Assembly: GCF_000799715.1 (NCBI RefSeq)
Contig: NZ_JUHG01000011.1
Coordinates: 620,001 to 684,000, forward strand
Source: Martinezella rhizogenes
GTDB taxonomy: Bacteria > Pseudomonadota > Alphaproteobacteria > Rhizobiales > Rhizobiaceae
Direction: 5' to 3'
DNA: 64,000 bases
Shown here: positions 1 through 8,454 of the stretch, piece by piece
How positions within the stretch are numbered: position 1 is the stretch's first letter
How the letters are laid out: each line of letters starts with the position of its first letter
Program-made: the position numbers and the translations under genes
Notes under the pieces: generated by a model
Told to the model about the DNA's origin: nothing
The model's database searches: none
Seen by the model: the letters and a program-made list of their open reading frames with translations, nothing else

Positions 1-1
1 G

Positions 2-391
2 CTGCATCCGCTCTGGAAGAAAATTGGCTACGAGCGGGTCGAACGTCCCATCACCTTCGTCGAACGCAATGTGAAGGGTTTTCTCTTCGACTGTCGCATG
101 TGCGGCCAGTGCGCACTGTCATCGACCGGCATGTCCTGTCCGATGAACTGTCCGAAGCAGTTGCGAAACGGCCCCTGCGGCGGCGTGCGCGCCAATGGCA
201 ATTGCGAAGTCGAGCCCGATATGCCCTGCGTCTGGGTGCAGGCCTGGAACGGTTCGCGCAACATGGCCTATGGCGATGCGATCATGAACGTACAGAAGCC
301 GGTGAACCAGTCGCTGCGCGAGACCTCTTCATGGTTGCGAGTGACGGCCGAAGCCGCCGCTGCTCGCGAAGCGGCTAGGAAGGAAGCCTGA
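2..391 (+). CDS. MTHFR C-terminal-domain protein (5' end outside the window)
   Basis: The reading frame is open from base 2, so the N-terminus lies outside the window; the ATG at 71 is internal. The visible 129 residues are cysteine-rich, with CRMCGQC, then SCPMNC, then GPCGG. This pattern belongs to the methylenetetrahydrofolate reductase C-terminal family (MTHFR_C), a probable Fe-S or zinc partner of short MetF proteins. The stop is 3 bases before the MetF-like ATG, so the two genes are translated together. The context of corrinoid methyltransferase and activator suggests oxidation of methyl-THF produced by corrinoid-dependent demethylation. The family call is firm; the exact role is inferred from neighbours. 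Confidence 0.85.
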   Translation: MHPLWKKIGYERVERPITFVERNVKGFLFDCRMCGQCALSSTGMSCPMNCPKQLRNGPCGGVRANGNCEVEPDMPCVWVQAWNGSRNMAYGDAIMNVQKPVNQSLRETSSWLRVTAEAAAAREAARKEA

Positions 392-394
392 CCG

Positions 395-1501
395 ATGGCG
401 CATGTCGATGAAAATCCGCTGGGCGCCCATCTGCCGCTCGATCCCCTGCCCGGCCACTCCTCGCTCGGACGGCTGGAGCGGGTGCTTCGCCGCGGCGAAT
501 TCGCCGTCACCGCCGAGCTGAACCCTCCCGACAGCGCCAACCCCGAAGATGTCTATGAGCGCGCCGCGATCTTCTCCGGCTGGGTCGATGGCATCAATGC
601 GGTCGATGCCTCCGGCGCCAATTGCCACATGTCCTCCGTCGGCATCTGCGCACTGCTGACGCGCATGGGCTATGCCCCGATCATGCAGATCGCCTGCCGC
701 GACAAGAACCGCATCGCCATCCAGGGCGACGTGCTGGGGGCTGCCGCCATGGGTGTCTGCAACATCATGTGCCTGACCGGTGACGGCGTGCAAGCCGGTG
801 ACCAGCCGGGCGCCAAGCCGGTTTTCGACCTCGACTGCATGTCGCTGCTCGAAACCGTGCGCGTCATGCGCGACAATGCCAAATTCCTCTCCGGCCGCAA
901 GCTGACCTCGCCGCCGAAGGTTTTTCTCGGCGCTGCCATCAACCCATTTGCGCCACCCTACGACTTCCGTCCCTATCGCCTGGCAAAGAAGATCGAGGCC
1001 GGCGCGCAGTTCGTCCAGAGCCAATATTGCTACGACGTGCCGATGTTCCGGGACTACATGAAGAAGGTCCGCGATCTCGGCCTGCATGAAAAATGCTTCA
1101 TCCTGGTCGGCGTCGGTCCTCTGGCCTCGGCAAAGACCGCCCGCTGGATGCGCTCCAACGTGCCGGGCGTGCATATTCCCGATGAGATCATCAAGCGCAT
1201 CGAAGGCGCGCAGGATCAGAAGAAAGAGGGCAAGCAGCTCTGCATCGATATCATCAACGAGGTGAAGGAGATCGAGGGCGTGTCCGGCGTCCACGTCATG
1301 GCCTATCGCCAGGAAGAATATGTCGCGGAGATGGTGCATGATTCCGGCGTGCTGAAAGGCCGCCGGCCATGGAAGCACGAGGCCAACCGCACAGACGCTC
1401 TGGTTGCCGAGAGACTGGAACGCATCCGCGAGGGCAAGGAAGAGAACCAGCAGGAAATGGCCGAAGCCGCCTCCCACCAACCGCCGCATCAGACGCATTG
1501 A
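395..1501 (+). CDS. methylenetetrahydrofolate reductase (MetF-like)
   Basis: A 368-residue TIM-barrel protein of the MTHFR family. It contains the barrel segments FAVTAELNPPD near residue 31, the CLTGD motif near 126 and FVQSQYCYD near 206. It would interconvert 5,10-methylene-THF and 5-methyl-THF with a flavin. The start is ATG 395 behind AGGAAG, 3 bases after the upstream Cys-rich gene. The C-terminal 30 residues are a charged, Gln/His-rich tail unlike the barrel. The pairing with a separate MTHFR_C protein and a corrinoid methyltransferase points to a catabolic one-carbon route rather than methionine synthesis. I therefore leave the symbol blank. Confidence 0.88.
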   Translation: MAHVDENPLGAHLPLDPLPGHSSLGRLERVLRRGEFAVTAELNPPDSANPEDVYERAAIFSGWVDGINAVDASGANCHMSSVGICALLTRMGYAPIMQIACRDKNRIAIQGDVLGAAAMGVCNIMCLTGDGVQAGDQPGAKPVFDLDCMSLLETVRVMRDNAKFLSGRKLTSPPKVFLGAAINPFAPPYDFRPYRLAKKIEAGAQFVQSQYCYDVPMFRDYMKKVRDLGLHEKCFILVGVGPLASAKTARWMRSNVPGVHIPDEIIKRIEGAQDQKKEGKQLCIDIINEVKEIEGVSGVHVMAYRQEEYVAEMVHDSGVLKGRRPWKHEANRTDALVAERLERIREGKEENQQEMAEAASHQPPHQTH

Positions 1502-1548
1502 AACGAGTGGCGGGCGGAGGAGCCCGGCCCGCTTGTAACGCCCATCAC

Positions 1549-1575
1549 GGCACGATAGATCTTCTCTATCGTGCC
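1549..1575 (+). other. strong intercistronic hairpin
   Basis: Perfect 11-bp stem (GGCACGATAGA / TCTATCGTGCC) with a 5-base loop, 21 bases before the methyltransferase ATG. No T-run follows on the plus strand, so it is more likely an mRNA-stabilising or processing element than a terminator. Confidence 0.55.
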
Positions 1576-1595
1576 AACTGACCAGAGGATCAGAC

Positions 1596-2558
1596 ATGAC
1601 GCGCACCATCGTTGCATCCGCCACTCGCGAAATCATCATCGGTTTCGACCAGCCCTTTTGCGTGATTGGCGAACGCATCAATCCGACGGGGCGCAAGAAG
1701 CTGGCCGCCGAGATGATCGAGGGCAATTTCGATACCGTCATCAAGGATGCGCTCGAACAGGTGGCCGCCGGCGCGACCATGCTCGACGTCAACGCCGGTG
1801 TCACCTCGGTCAACCCGAACGAGACGGAACCGGGCCTTTTGGTGCAGACGCTGGAAATCGTCCAGGGTCTCGTCGATGTGCCTCTGTCGATCGACAGCTC
1901 GGTGACGGCCGCCATCGAGGCGGCGCTGAAAGTCGCCAAGGGCCGACCTCTGGTCAACTCCGTCACCGGCGAAGAGGAAAAGCTCGAAGCCATCCTGCCG
2001 CTCATCAAGAAATACGACGTGCCGGTCGTCGCCATCTCCAACGACGAGACCGGCATTTCCATGGACCCGGACGTTCGTTTCGCCGTCGCCAAGAAGATCG
2101 TCCAGCGCGCCATGGACTACGGCATCAAGCCCGAGGACATCATCGTTGACCCGCTCGTCATGCCGATCGGCGCGCTCGGCGATGCCGGCCGCCAGGTCTT
2201 CGCGCTGCTGCATCGCCTGCGCAACGAGCTGAAGGTCAACACCACCTGCGGCCTCTCCAACATCTCCTTTGGCCTGCCGCACCGCCATGGCATCAATGCC
2301 GGCTTCATCCCGATGGTGATCGGAGCCGGCATGACTTCCGCGATCATGAACCCTTGCCGCCCCCAGGAAATGGAGGCCGTGCGCGCCGCCAACGTGCTCA
2401 ACGGCACCGACGCCAATTGCACCAACTGGATCATGACCTACCGCGACTACAAGCAGGCAGAAGGTGGTGTCGCCCCGACAGCAGCGGCTCCGTCAGCTGG
2501 TGGTGGACGCCGTGGCGGTCGTGCCGCGAGAGCTGGTGCAGGCGCTGCGAGGGAGTAA
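1596..2558 (+). CDS. methyltetrahydrofolate:corrinoid methyltransferase (pterin-binding, AcsE/MtvA type)
   Basis: A 320-residue protein of the pterin-binding (DHPS-like) family. It contains VIGERINPTGR near residue 26, MLDVNAGV near 63 and PLSIDSS near 95, the motifs that bind methyl-THF in AcsE-type enzymes. It would move a methyl group between a corrinoid protein and THF. The start is ATG 1596 with AGAGGA upstream. The last 28 residues are an Ala/Gly/Arg-rich tail (GGGRRGGRAAR) not needed for the barrel; the next gene ends in a similar basic tail. The substrate-specific corrinoid protein and MttB-type enzyme are not in the window and may lie upstream of base 1. Confidence 0.85.
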   Translation: MTRTIVASATREIIIGFDQPFCVIGERINPTGRKKLAAEMIEGNFDTVIKDALEQVAAGATMLDVNAGVTSVNPNETEPGLLVQTLEIVQGLVDVPLSIDSSVTAAIEAALKVAKGRPLVNSVTGEEEKLEAILPLIKKYDVPVVAISNDETGISMDPDVRFAVAKKIVQRAMDYGIKPEDIIVDPLVMPIGALGDAGRQVFALLHRLRNELKVNTTCGLSNISFGLPHRHGINAGFIPMVIGAGMTSAIMNPCRPQEMEAVRAANVLNGTDANCTNWIMTYRDYKQAEGGVAPTAAAPSAGGGRRGGRAARAGAGAARE

Positions 2559-2610
2559 AAGCCCTCATCCGTCTTTTCGCGATTTCGCTTCGCGCAATCG
2601 CTCAAATCCA

Positions 2611-2652
2611 CCCTCTCCCCCCGTTTACGGGGAGAGGGCTAGGGTGAGGGGC
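2611..2652. repeat. CCCTCTCCCC palindromic intergenic repeat
   Basis: CCCTCTCCCC and GGGGAGAGGG form a perfect 10-bp stem at 2611-2638, followed by CTAGGGTGAGGGG. This is the type of dispersed palindrome common between alphaproteobacterial genes. It sits in the 135-base gap between the methyltransferase and the activator gene and may form an RNA hairpin there. Only one copy is in the window. Confidence 0.6.
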
Positions 2653-2693
2653 AACAGAGGCCTCCATAGGAAATTGTCCGAAAGCCGAATCCA

Positions 2694-4721
2694 ATGACCA
2701 ACCAAGACCCCCTCGTCCTTTTCATGCCCTCCGGCAAGCGTGGCCGTTTCGCCGTCGGCACGCCGGTGCTGGAGGCGGCAAGGCAGCTTGGCGTCTACGT
2801 CGAGAGTGTTTGCGGCGGCCGCGCGACCTGTGGGCGCTGCCAGGTCTCCGTGCAGGAAGGCAATTTCGCCAAGCACAAGATCGTCTCCGCCAACGACCAT
2901 CTCTCGCCGATCGGCCCAAAGGAAAAGCGTTATGCCGAGGTCCGCGACCTGCTGGATGGACGCCGCCTCTCCTGCTCGGCGCTGATACAGGGCGATCTCG
3001 TCATCGATGTGCCGCAGGATACGGTGATCAATGCGCAGGTGGTCCGCAAGGCCGTCGACGAGCGCATTATCGCCCGCGATACGGCCGTGCACATGTGCTA
3101 TGTCGAGGTCGAAGAACCGGACATGCACAAACCGACAGGCGATCTCGATCGGCTGAAGGCGGCATTGGCCACCGACTGGAAATACGACAATCTCGAGGTC
3201 GACTTTCACATCATCCCGCAGGTGCAATCGATCCTGCGCAAGGGCGAGTGGAAAGTCACCGCCGCAATCCACAGGGATCATGAGAGCGATCCCCCACGGC
3301 TTATCGCGCTCTATCCGGGCCTGAAGAACGAAGCCTATGGCATCGCCTGCGACATCGGCTCGACCACGATCGCCATGCATCTCTCCTCGCTGCTCTCGGG
3401 CCGCACGGTGGCATCCGCCGGCACATCCAACCCACAGATCCGCTTCGGCGAAGACCTGATGAGCCGCGTTTCCTATGTGATGATGAACCCGGACGGGCGG
3501 CCCGCGATGACCAACGCCGTGCGCGAGGCGCTGAACGGGCTGATCGACAAGGTCTGTGCCGATGGCGGCGTGTCGCGCCAGGACATTCTCGACGCCGTCT
3601 TCGTCGGCAATCCGATCATGCATCACCTCTTTCTTGGCATCGACCCGACCGAGCTTGGCGGTGCGCCGTTTGCGCTTGCCGTGTCCGGCGCGGTGCATCT
3701 GACCTCGGCCGAAGTCGCACTGCCTATGAATGCGGGCACGCGCGTCTATATGCTGCCCTGCATCGCCGGCCATGTCGGCGCCGACGCCGCCGCCGCGACA
3801 CTGGCCGAGGGACCACACCGGCAGGACGAAATGATGCTGCTGGTCGATATCGGCACCAATGCCGAAATTGTGCTCGGCAACCGCCAGCGCGTCGTCGCCG
3901 CCTCCTCGCCCACCGGCCCGGCCTTCGAAGGCGCCGAGATATCCAGCGGCCAGCGCGCTGCTCCAGGCGCAATAGAGCGTGTGCGCATCGATCCCGTGAC
4001 GCTCGAGCCGCGCTACCGCGTCATTGGCATCGAACCTTGGTCCGACGAGCCCGGATTCGTGGAAGCGGCCGCAACCGTCGGCGTCACCGGCATTTGCGGC
4101 TCGGCCATCATCGAGGTCGTCGCCGAAATGTTCCTCGCCGGCATCATCTCCGAAGATGGCGTCGTCGATGGTGGCATGATGGCGCGCTCGCCGCGCATCC
4201 TGCAGAACGGCCGCACCTATTCCTATCTGCTGCGCGACGGCGAACAGCGCATTACGGTGACGCAGAACGACGTCCGCGCCATCCAGCTCGCCAAGGCCGC
4301 GCTTTACGCCGGCGTCAAGCTGTTGATGGACAAACAGGGTATCGATCATGTCGACCGCATCGGCCTTGCCGGCGCCTTCGGCACCTTTATCGACCCGAAA
4401 TATGCAATGGTGCTCGGCCTCATCCCGGACTGCGCCCTCGACAAGGTGAAGGCGGTCGGCAACGCCGCCGGCACCGGCGCACGCATGGCGCTCCTCAATC
4501 GTGGCTACCGCCGCGAGATCGAGGAAACCGTCAGCAAAATCGAGAAGATAGAGACGGCGCTTGAATCAAAATTTCAGGAGCATTTCGTCTACGCCATGGC
4601 GCTGCCAAACAAGGTCGACACCTTCCCGGAACTGTCCAAGGTCGTGATTCTGCCGGAACGCAAGTCCGCTGACGATGCGGGTGAAGGTGGCGGCCGCAGA
4701 CGTCGCCGCAGCCGCGAGTAG
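2694..4721 (+). CDS. ferredoxin-ASKHA corrinoid-activation protein (DUF4445, RamA/RACo type)
   Basis: A 675-residue protein. Residues 1-100 form a plant-type [2Fe-2S] ferredoxin domain with C40, C46, C49 and C94. From about residue 215 it has the ASKHA ATPase fold of DUF4445, with ACDIGSTT, LLVDIGTNAE and GLAGAFGTFID phosphate-binding loops. Such proteins reduce inactive cob(II)alamin to cob(I)alamin, driven by ATP, on corrinoid methyl carriers. The C-terminus is a short acidic then basic tail (GGGRRRRRSRE), echoing the Arg/Gly tail of the preceding methyltransferase. The start is ATG 2694 with only a weak ribosome site. It is the last gene of the one-carbon operon and converges on the LysR gene. 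Confidence 0.85.
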   Translation: MTNQDPLVLFMPSGKRGRFAVGTPVLEAARQLGVYVESVCGGRATCGRCQVSVQEGNFAKHKIVSANDHLSPIGPKEKRYAEVRDLLDGRRLSCSALIQGDLVIDVPQDTVINAQVVRKAVDERIIARDTAVHMCYVEVEEPDMHKPTGDLDRLKAALATDWKYDNLEVDFHIIPQVQSILRKGEWKVTAAIHRDHESDPPRLIALYPGLKNEAYGIACDIGSTTIAMHLSSLLSGRTVASAGTSNPQIRFGEDLMSRVSYVMMNPDGRPAMTNAVREALNGLIDKVCADGGVSRQDILDAVFVGNPIMHHLFLGIDPTELGGAPFALAVSGAVHLTSAEVALPMNAGTRVYMLPCIAGHVGADAAAATLAEGPHRQDEMMLLVDIGTNAEIVLGNRQRVVAASSPTGPAFEGAEISSGQRAAPGAIERVRIDPVTLEPRYRVIGIEPWSDEPGFVEAAATVGVTGICGSAIIEVVAEMFLAGIISEDGVVDGGMMARSPRILQNGRTYSYLLRDGEQRITVTQNDVRAIQLAKAALYAGVKLLMDKQGIDHVDRIGLAGAFGTFIDPKYAMVLGLIPDCALDKVKAVGNAAGTGARMALLNRGYRREIEETVSKIEKIETALESKFQEHFVYAMALPNKVDTFPELSKVVILPERKSADDAGEGGGRRRRRSRE

Positions 4722-4730
4722 CACTTAACT

Positions 4731-4754
4731 GGCCGCAGTTTACGCGGCCATTTT
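4731..4754. terminator. bidirectional terminator between convergent genes
   Basis: GGCCGC (4731-4736) and GCGGCC (4744-4749) form a GC stem, followed by ATTTT on the plus strand. It lies 10 bases after the activator stop and overlaps the last codons of the LysR gene. Confidence 0.6.
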
Positions 4755-5639
4755 CCGCCCGATTTCTACGAATGCCTGCCGGATACTATCGGCCACCGCC
4801 TTCATCGGCCCCGTCATCTGCGATGCCGTCAGCAGGCGAATGTCGAAGGATGTCAGTTCCGGCAACCCCTCGTTGGGCCCGAGGATCTCCATATCCTCAC
4901 CAATGTAGGAGCGCGGAAACGGCGCGACCGCAAGATCGGAGACGATAGCGGCGCGCTGCGCCATCGTATGAGCACTGAGATATGAGACACGGTAAGGGCG
5001 CTTGTGCCGTTCCAGCTGCGCCAATGCTTCCGACCGCCAGATGCAACCGTCCTCCCAGATCGAGATTGGCAAGGGATCGCGCCGATAGGCCGTGCCACAC
5101 TTGGCACCGGCCCAGACGAGACGTTCCGTAAAGATCACCTCACCGTCCGTCGGGAAAGGCCGGGTCGCGCAATTGATCAGCGCGAGATCCAGTCGCTGCT
5201 CCTCGATGCGCTTCTTCAGCTGGAGGCTCATATCCACGACGACATCGACCATGATGCCGGGATAGCTCTCCGAAAAGCTCTTGAGAATGGTCGGCAGCAG
5301 GCGCTCGCCAATATCATCGGGCGCGCCCAGCCGAACGACGCCGCTGAGCTCCGGCATAATGAAGCGGGACACGGCTTCATTAGAAAGCGCCAGGATATTG
5401 CGGGCATAGGAAAGCAGCATTTCGCCATGCTGCGTCAGGCTGACCGAGCGCGCATCACGCAGGAACAGTATCACGCCAAGTTGTTCCTCCAGCTTCTTGA
5501 TCTGCATGGAGACGGCCGACGGCGTGCGAAAGACCGCATCGGCGGCGGTCGAGAAATTACCGGTCTCGGCGATGGCGACAAAGGTGCGCAGAACTTCGTT
5601 GTCGAGCAGCGGTATGGGCCGGCGAAACGGTACGGTCAT
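4740..5639 (-). CDS. LysR-family transcriptional regulator
   Basis: 299 residues from the ATG at 5639, the usual LysR length. A longer frame upstream has no family similarity. The N-terminal winged HTH (about residues 13-70: LRTFVAIAETGNFS, then AVSMQIKKLEEQLG) is typical, and the rest is the substrate-sensing domain. The gene faces the one-carbon operon and is divergent from the small gene split by the transposon. It could control either, which is inference. Base use matches the GC-rich flank, so it is host DNA just outside the element. Confidence 0.9.
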   Translation of the reverse strand: MTVPFRRPIPLLDNEVLRTFVAIAETGNFSTAADAVFRTPSAVSMQIKKLEEQLGVILFLRDARSVSLTQHGEMLLSYARNILALSNEAVSRFIMPELSGVVRLGAPDDIGERLLPTILKSFSESYPGIMVDVVVDMSLQLKKRIEEQRLDLALINCATRPFPTDGEVIFTERLVWAGAKCGTAYRRDPLPISIWEDGCIWRSEALAQLERHKRPYRVSYLSAHTMAQRAAIVSDLAVAPFPRSYIGEDMEILGPNEGLPELTSFDIRLLTASQMTGPMKAVADSIRQAFVEIGRKMAA

Positions 5640-5759
5640 ATCGGCATCCTTCAATTTTTCTGATCTTAAGCACCATATCATTTCGTTTGTCTGAATGTCA
5701 ACGAAGGACCATATTAGCTTTAATGAAATGGACGAAGCAGCCGAAAAGGAGTGACGATC

Positions 5760-5924
5760 ATGGCTGGCGCAGTATTTTACGAGGCATCTCGCCTGTTCAA
5801 CCTCATGCGTGTCCGCATCATCCAGCGGACAGCACAGCACACACTCGATGAGATTTCGGCGTGCTTTCCGGCGCATCTGATCGACGACGTCAACGCTCGC
5901 GGCTTGCCGCCGGATCGCATGCTA
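5760..5924 (+). pseudogene. 5' part of an 81-codon gene split by the transposon
   Basis: ATG 5760 follows a clear ribosome site (AAAAGGAG at 5744-5751). It encodes 55 residues (starting MAGAVFYEASRLFNL) before the reading frame runs into the transposon tip at 5925. Joining base 5924 to base 40003, which removes the element and one TGCTA copy, continues the same frame for 26 more codons to TGA at 40081-40083. Within the element the frame reads on to 6008 and adds 27 unrelated residues, so a chimeric peptide may still be made. The segment LDEISACFPAHLIDDVNARGL loosely resembles DUF1127 proteins, and a true DUF1127 gene lies next to the 3' half. That relationship is a guess. Confidence 0.7.
5920..5924. 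repeat. left copy of 5-bp target-site duplication (TGCTA)
   Basis: TGCTA directly abuts the left tip (TGTAGAA, 5925). The same five bases directly follow the right tip at 39998-40002. A 5-bp duplication is what TnsA/TnsB-type transposition produces. Confidence 0.93.
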
Positions 5925-5948
5925 TGTAGAAACCAATCAAACGAGATT
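5925..5948. repeat. left terminal inverted repeat of the Tn7-like element
   Basis: It reads TGTAGAAACCAATCAAACG and then AGATT inward from the tip. It pairs with the right tip with three mismatches in 24 bases. Further in, TCGATTCAA (5989-5997) overlaps the tniQ stop and matches a motif in the right-end repeats, so TnsB sites may run into the tniQ gene. Confidence 0.92.
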
Positions 5949-5993
5949 CAGCCAACCTATTGGCTTCTCAACTACCGTCAAAGGTTTATCGAT

Positions 5994-7796
5994 TCAAAAC
6001 TGCCTTAACCGGTCAGCATAGAACTCTTCGACGGTAGAGCGCGACCTGACGTAGACACGCTCGATAACCGGCTTGATGCCCGCTTCATTAAGTTCCGCAC
6101 CCACGAAGTTAAGCCGCAAAAACTCGCCGTTCATGAGCAGCCTACAGGATACTTCCTTGGGGCTTATATAATTCCGCCTGAAGGCCCAGACCTCGGTTAT
6201 TGGAATCTTACCGGCCGGAAGCAGCCGAGCGGCCACAAGGTTCGATATCTGAACAAAACTGCAGTTTAGGTGGAAGCCTGCCTCCCCGCCGGTAACATGC
6301 AGGCCGCCCTGATCGCATCCGACTGAATTCTCGCGAAAGAACCTCTTCCAGGGTTTGAAATCAACCACGCCAACAGAATCCAGGAGGCGTGATTGCTGCC
6401 TGAGCTTGACCAAAGGAAGTCGGTCCAACGCGATAGCTTCCAGCACAGATGGCCAAGGATTTCCTGGTCCAGAATACAGCGCGGCGACGATATCGCGTAG
6501 GGAGAGCACATATCTGCCTCGCGTACGCCGAGTGGGGTTGATCGCAGAAAACTTATAAGCTGATGGTCCGAACGCACGCCGCATGATGCTGTCTGGGCAC
6601 TCGAAGCCCTTCTGAGAATAGCAATGTAGCAGCGTGTTGATCGGTAAGCCGGTCTCTTCAACTTGAAGCCTCACGGCTTTCGAGGCTCTCGCAAACCGAA
6701 AATTATCTTCCCAGGTTTGCTGCGCATCAGGCTGGATAGCCGCACCAATGCTTTCTCTCGGTCTTTTCAGGATGGGCGTCGACTTATCTGATGACTTGAG
6801 AGCGCCAGCAACGAGCTTTCGAAATCCTTTTTCGTATAAAGGCGAAGCAAGACGTACCCGCAGAGGATGACTGTAGAAGTCCTTGGTCCTTGGAAAGAAC
6901 CAAGCGTCCTTCAAGCTCTCCGCAAGTTCCACAAATGCATCTGGCCACCCGAGTATCGCACGTGCGGATCGGCTGAGAGAATGGGCACTCACCTCGCCTA
7001 CTGAAGCAAAATTCGCTTCAAGTACGCCACAACGGCCTTCATGGAAGTCGATGGCTTTCGCTACCTGACATATGAACTCGAAGAGGTGACCGGGATCGGT
7101 TTCCCCCAGAGACGTGTTGATGTTCCACTTAGCGAGATCAGCAAGCGACGTTTCTGGATTGACTAGGTCGGTAGCAAACCGCAGCGCTTCCTCATCGTCA
7201 AACTGAGCACGTTCTTGGGGAAACTCGCGTAGATCGACCACTGGACGCATGGGATTGTCTGCGTCCACACAGCGATGGCAGAACGAGATACCTCGCGCCA
7301 CTTGGAAATTCAGGCGTGTTTTGCAAACGGGACAATGATCGAGAAGAAGCTCGAAAGATTTGGGATCGAATGTAAGCGAGCTGATGTGCCAGACGGCCTT
7401 CTGGTAGCCAAGTGTGCGCAAACTGGTTGGGGCCACCCGGCGATGGCCTAGCAATTGTTTCAGCGGCAGATTTCGCCCAAAAAAAGTCACCTGCTGTCTC
7501 GCTGAGAGCCCGTAAAGGAGAGGCTCGATATCCGCGTCGCCGTTGGGAAGTCCCAGAAGGTCCCCGAGACCTTCGTAGGAAAGGCTCCACTTGCCCGAGC
7601 CGAAGTGAGAAAATCGCTGTTCCCGACGGCCGCCTATCAACTGGATGAGCTGATATGGGTATTGGAAGCCGTTCGCGGCAGCCGCTCGAAGGAGCACATC
7701 AGGAATGCCTTCCCCCGGTCTTAAATCGACAGCGACTGCCAGGGACTTCCTGCTTCTATCCAGCCTGCGAAGCGCCGTGTCTCGTGTGACTGTCAA
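5994..7796 (-). CDS. tniQ: TniQ/TnsD-family target-selection protein 1 (left end)
   Basis: A 600-residue TniQ-family protein. The N-terminal half has the family signature, including LPLKQLLGHRR and LRTLGYQKAVWH, followed by a zinc ribbon with C155, C158, C173 and C176. It is clearly homologous to the second TniQ at 31847-33721 but strongly diverged. Both have the long TnsD-like size, suggesting sequence-specific target binding. The start is TTG 7796, 6 bases after the stop of the HTH regulator upstream, so the two form an operon. The stop lies 69 bases from the left tip. TniQ proteins bind a target site and recruit TnsC. Which of the two recognised the present site is unknown. Confidence 0.9.
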   Translation of the reverse strand: MTVTRDTALRRLDRSRKSLAVAVDLRPGEGIPDVLLRAAAANGFQYPYQLIQLIGGRREQRFSHFGSGKWSLSYEGLGDLLGLPNGDADIEPLLYGLSARQQVTFFGRNLPLKQLLGHRRVAPTSLRTLGYQKAVWHISSLTFDPKSFELLLDHCPVCKTRLNFQVARGISFCHRCVDADNPMRPVVDLREFPQERAQFDDEEALRFATDLVNPETSLADLAKWNINTSLGETDPGHLFEFICQVAKAIDFHEGRCGVLEANFASVGEVSAHSLSRSARAILGWPDAFVELAESLKDAWFFPRTKDFYSHPLRVRLASPLYEKGFRKLVAGALKSSDKSTPILKRPRESIGAAIQPDAQQTWEDNFRFARASKAVRLQVEETGLPINTLLHCYSQKGFECPDSIMRRAFGPSAYKFSAINPTRRTRGRYVLSLRDIVAALYSGPGNPWPSVLEAIALDRLPLVKLRQQSRLLDSVGVVDFKPWKRFFRENSVGCDQGGLHVTGGEAGFHLNCSFVQISNLVAARLLPAGKIPITEVWAFRRNYISPKEVSCRLLMNGEFLRLNFVGAELNEAGIKPVIERVYVRSRSTVEEFYADRLRQF

Positions 7797-7802
7797 GGAG
7801 TG

Positions 7803-8303
7803 TCACTTCTCGGCTCTCACGTGGCTACGGAGGCGCACGCCCGCTCCGACCTCGACCTCTTCGGCAAGAATTACGACCCCATTCTCAAAGAGCACATCAC
7901 GGAGTCGACGAGCCGACTGCTCGTTGATCCTCTTACGTTCGGTGGTTTCCAAACGAGCAATGACGTACCTGCCGACACCAGACTTCTCTGAAAGCTCATC
8001 AAGCGTATAGCCCAGCATCGCGCGAGCATACCGCAGGCAGTCCACCCACACCTTTCCACTGGGTTTAGCAAACCTTACCCCCTCGCCCGCAGCCTCAGTA
8101 GCATCAACGAAGACTAACCCTTCGCCGAGAAGGGCATCGCGTAATTTAGAAAGTGCAAGTTGATCAGGAAGCTTTCGTCCGGGTTGCTCAAGACCAAGCA
8201 AGACGCTCCGCGTGATCATCGCTTTGCTGGCGAGGACGCTCTGCGTGAGCCCAAGCATCGAGCGTGCCGCTCTAATCTGACTATGAGTTGGAAGCCCCGC
8301 CAT
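7803..8303 (-). CDS. tandem-HTH XRE-family regulator
   Basis: 166 residues from ATG 8303 (MAGLPTHSQIRAARSMLGL). It contains two XRE-type HTH domains in a row (about 6-70 and 88-155). Each is followed by a similar short tail, GLVFVDATEAAGEGVRF and GVVILAEEVEVGAGVRL, so the protein arose by internal duplication. Single-domain relatives are common rhizobial regulators. It precedes tniQ1 by 6 bases and is divergent from the protease module at 8455. It probably controls tniQ1, the cargo promoter, or both. The 151-base gap between the divergent starts is AT-rich and carries the similar half-sites TATCGCGAATTTCC and TTGCGCGAATCGG, possible operators. Confidence 0.82.
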   Translation of the reverse strand: MAGLPTHSQIRAARSMLGLTQSVLASKAMITRSVLLGLEQPGRKLPDQLALSKLRDALLGEGLVFVDATEAAGEGVRFAKPSGKVWVDCLRYARAMLGYTLDELSEKSGVGRYVIARLETTERKRINEQSARRLRDVLFENGVVILAEEVEVGAGVRLRSHVRAEK

Positions 8304-8454
8304 GCACGGGAACAAATGCCAAAACCTAAAAATGTCAACATATCTACTCCTATTGCATATTTTCGATTTGTATCGCGAATTTCCTACTTCTGTTGCGCGA
8401 ATCGGTTTACACATCGTGCAAGGAAATCAGAAATCGAATCGAAGGAGGCTTCGG

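Noticed and set aside
329..2113. Long minus-strand open frame opposite the MetF and methyltransferase genes
   Set aside because: High-GC antisense shadow; the plus-strand genes have clear family motifs and ribosome sites.
8302..8454. N-terminal extension of the 101-residue protein
   Set aside because: It overlaps the divergent regulator start and promoter, while ATG 8455 has a GAAGGAGG site.
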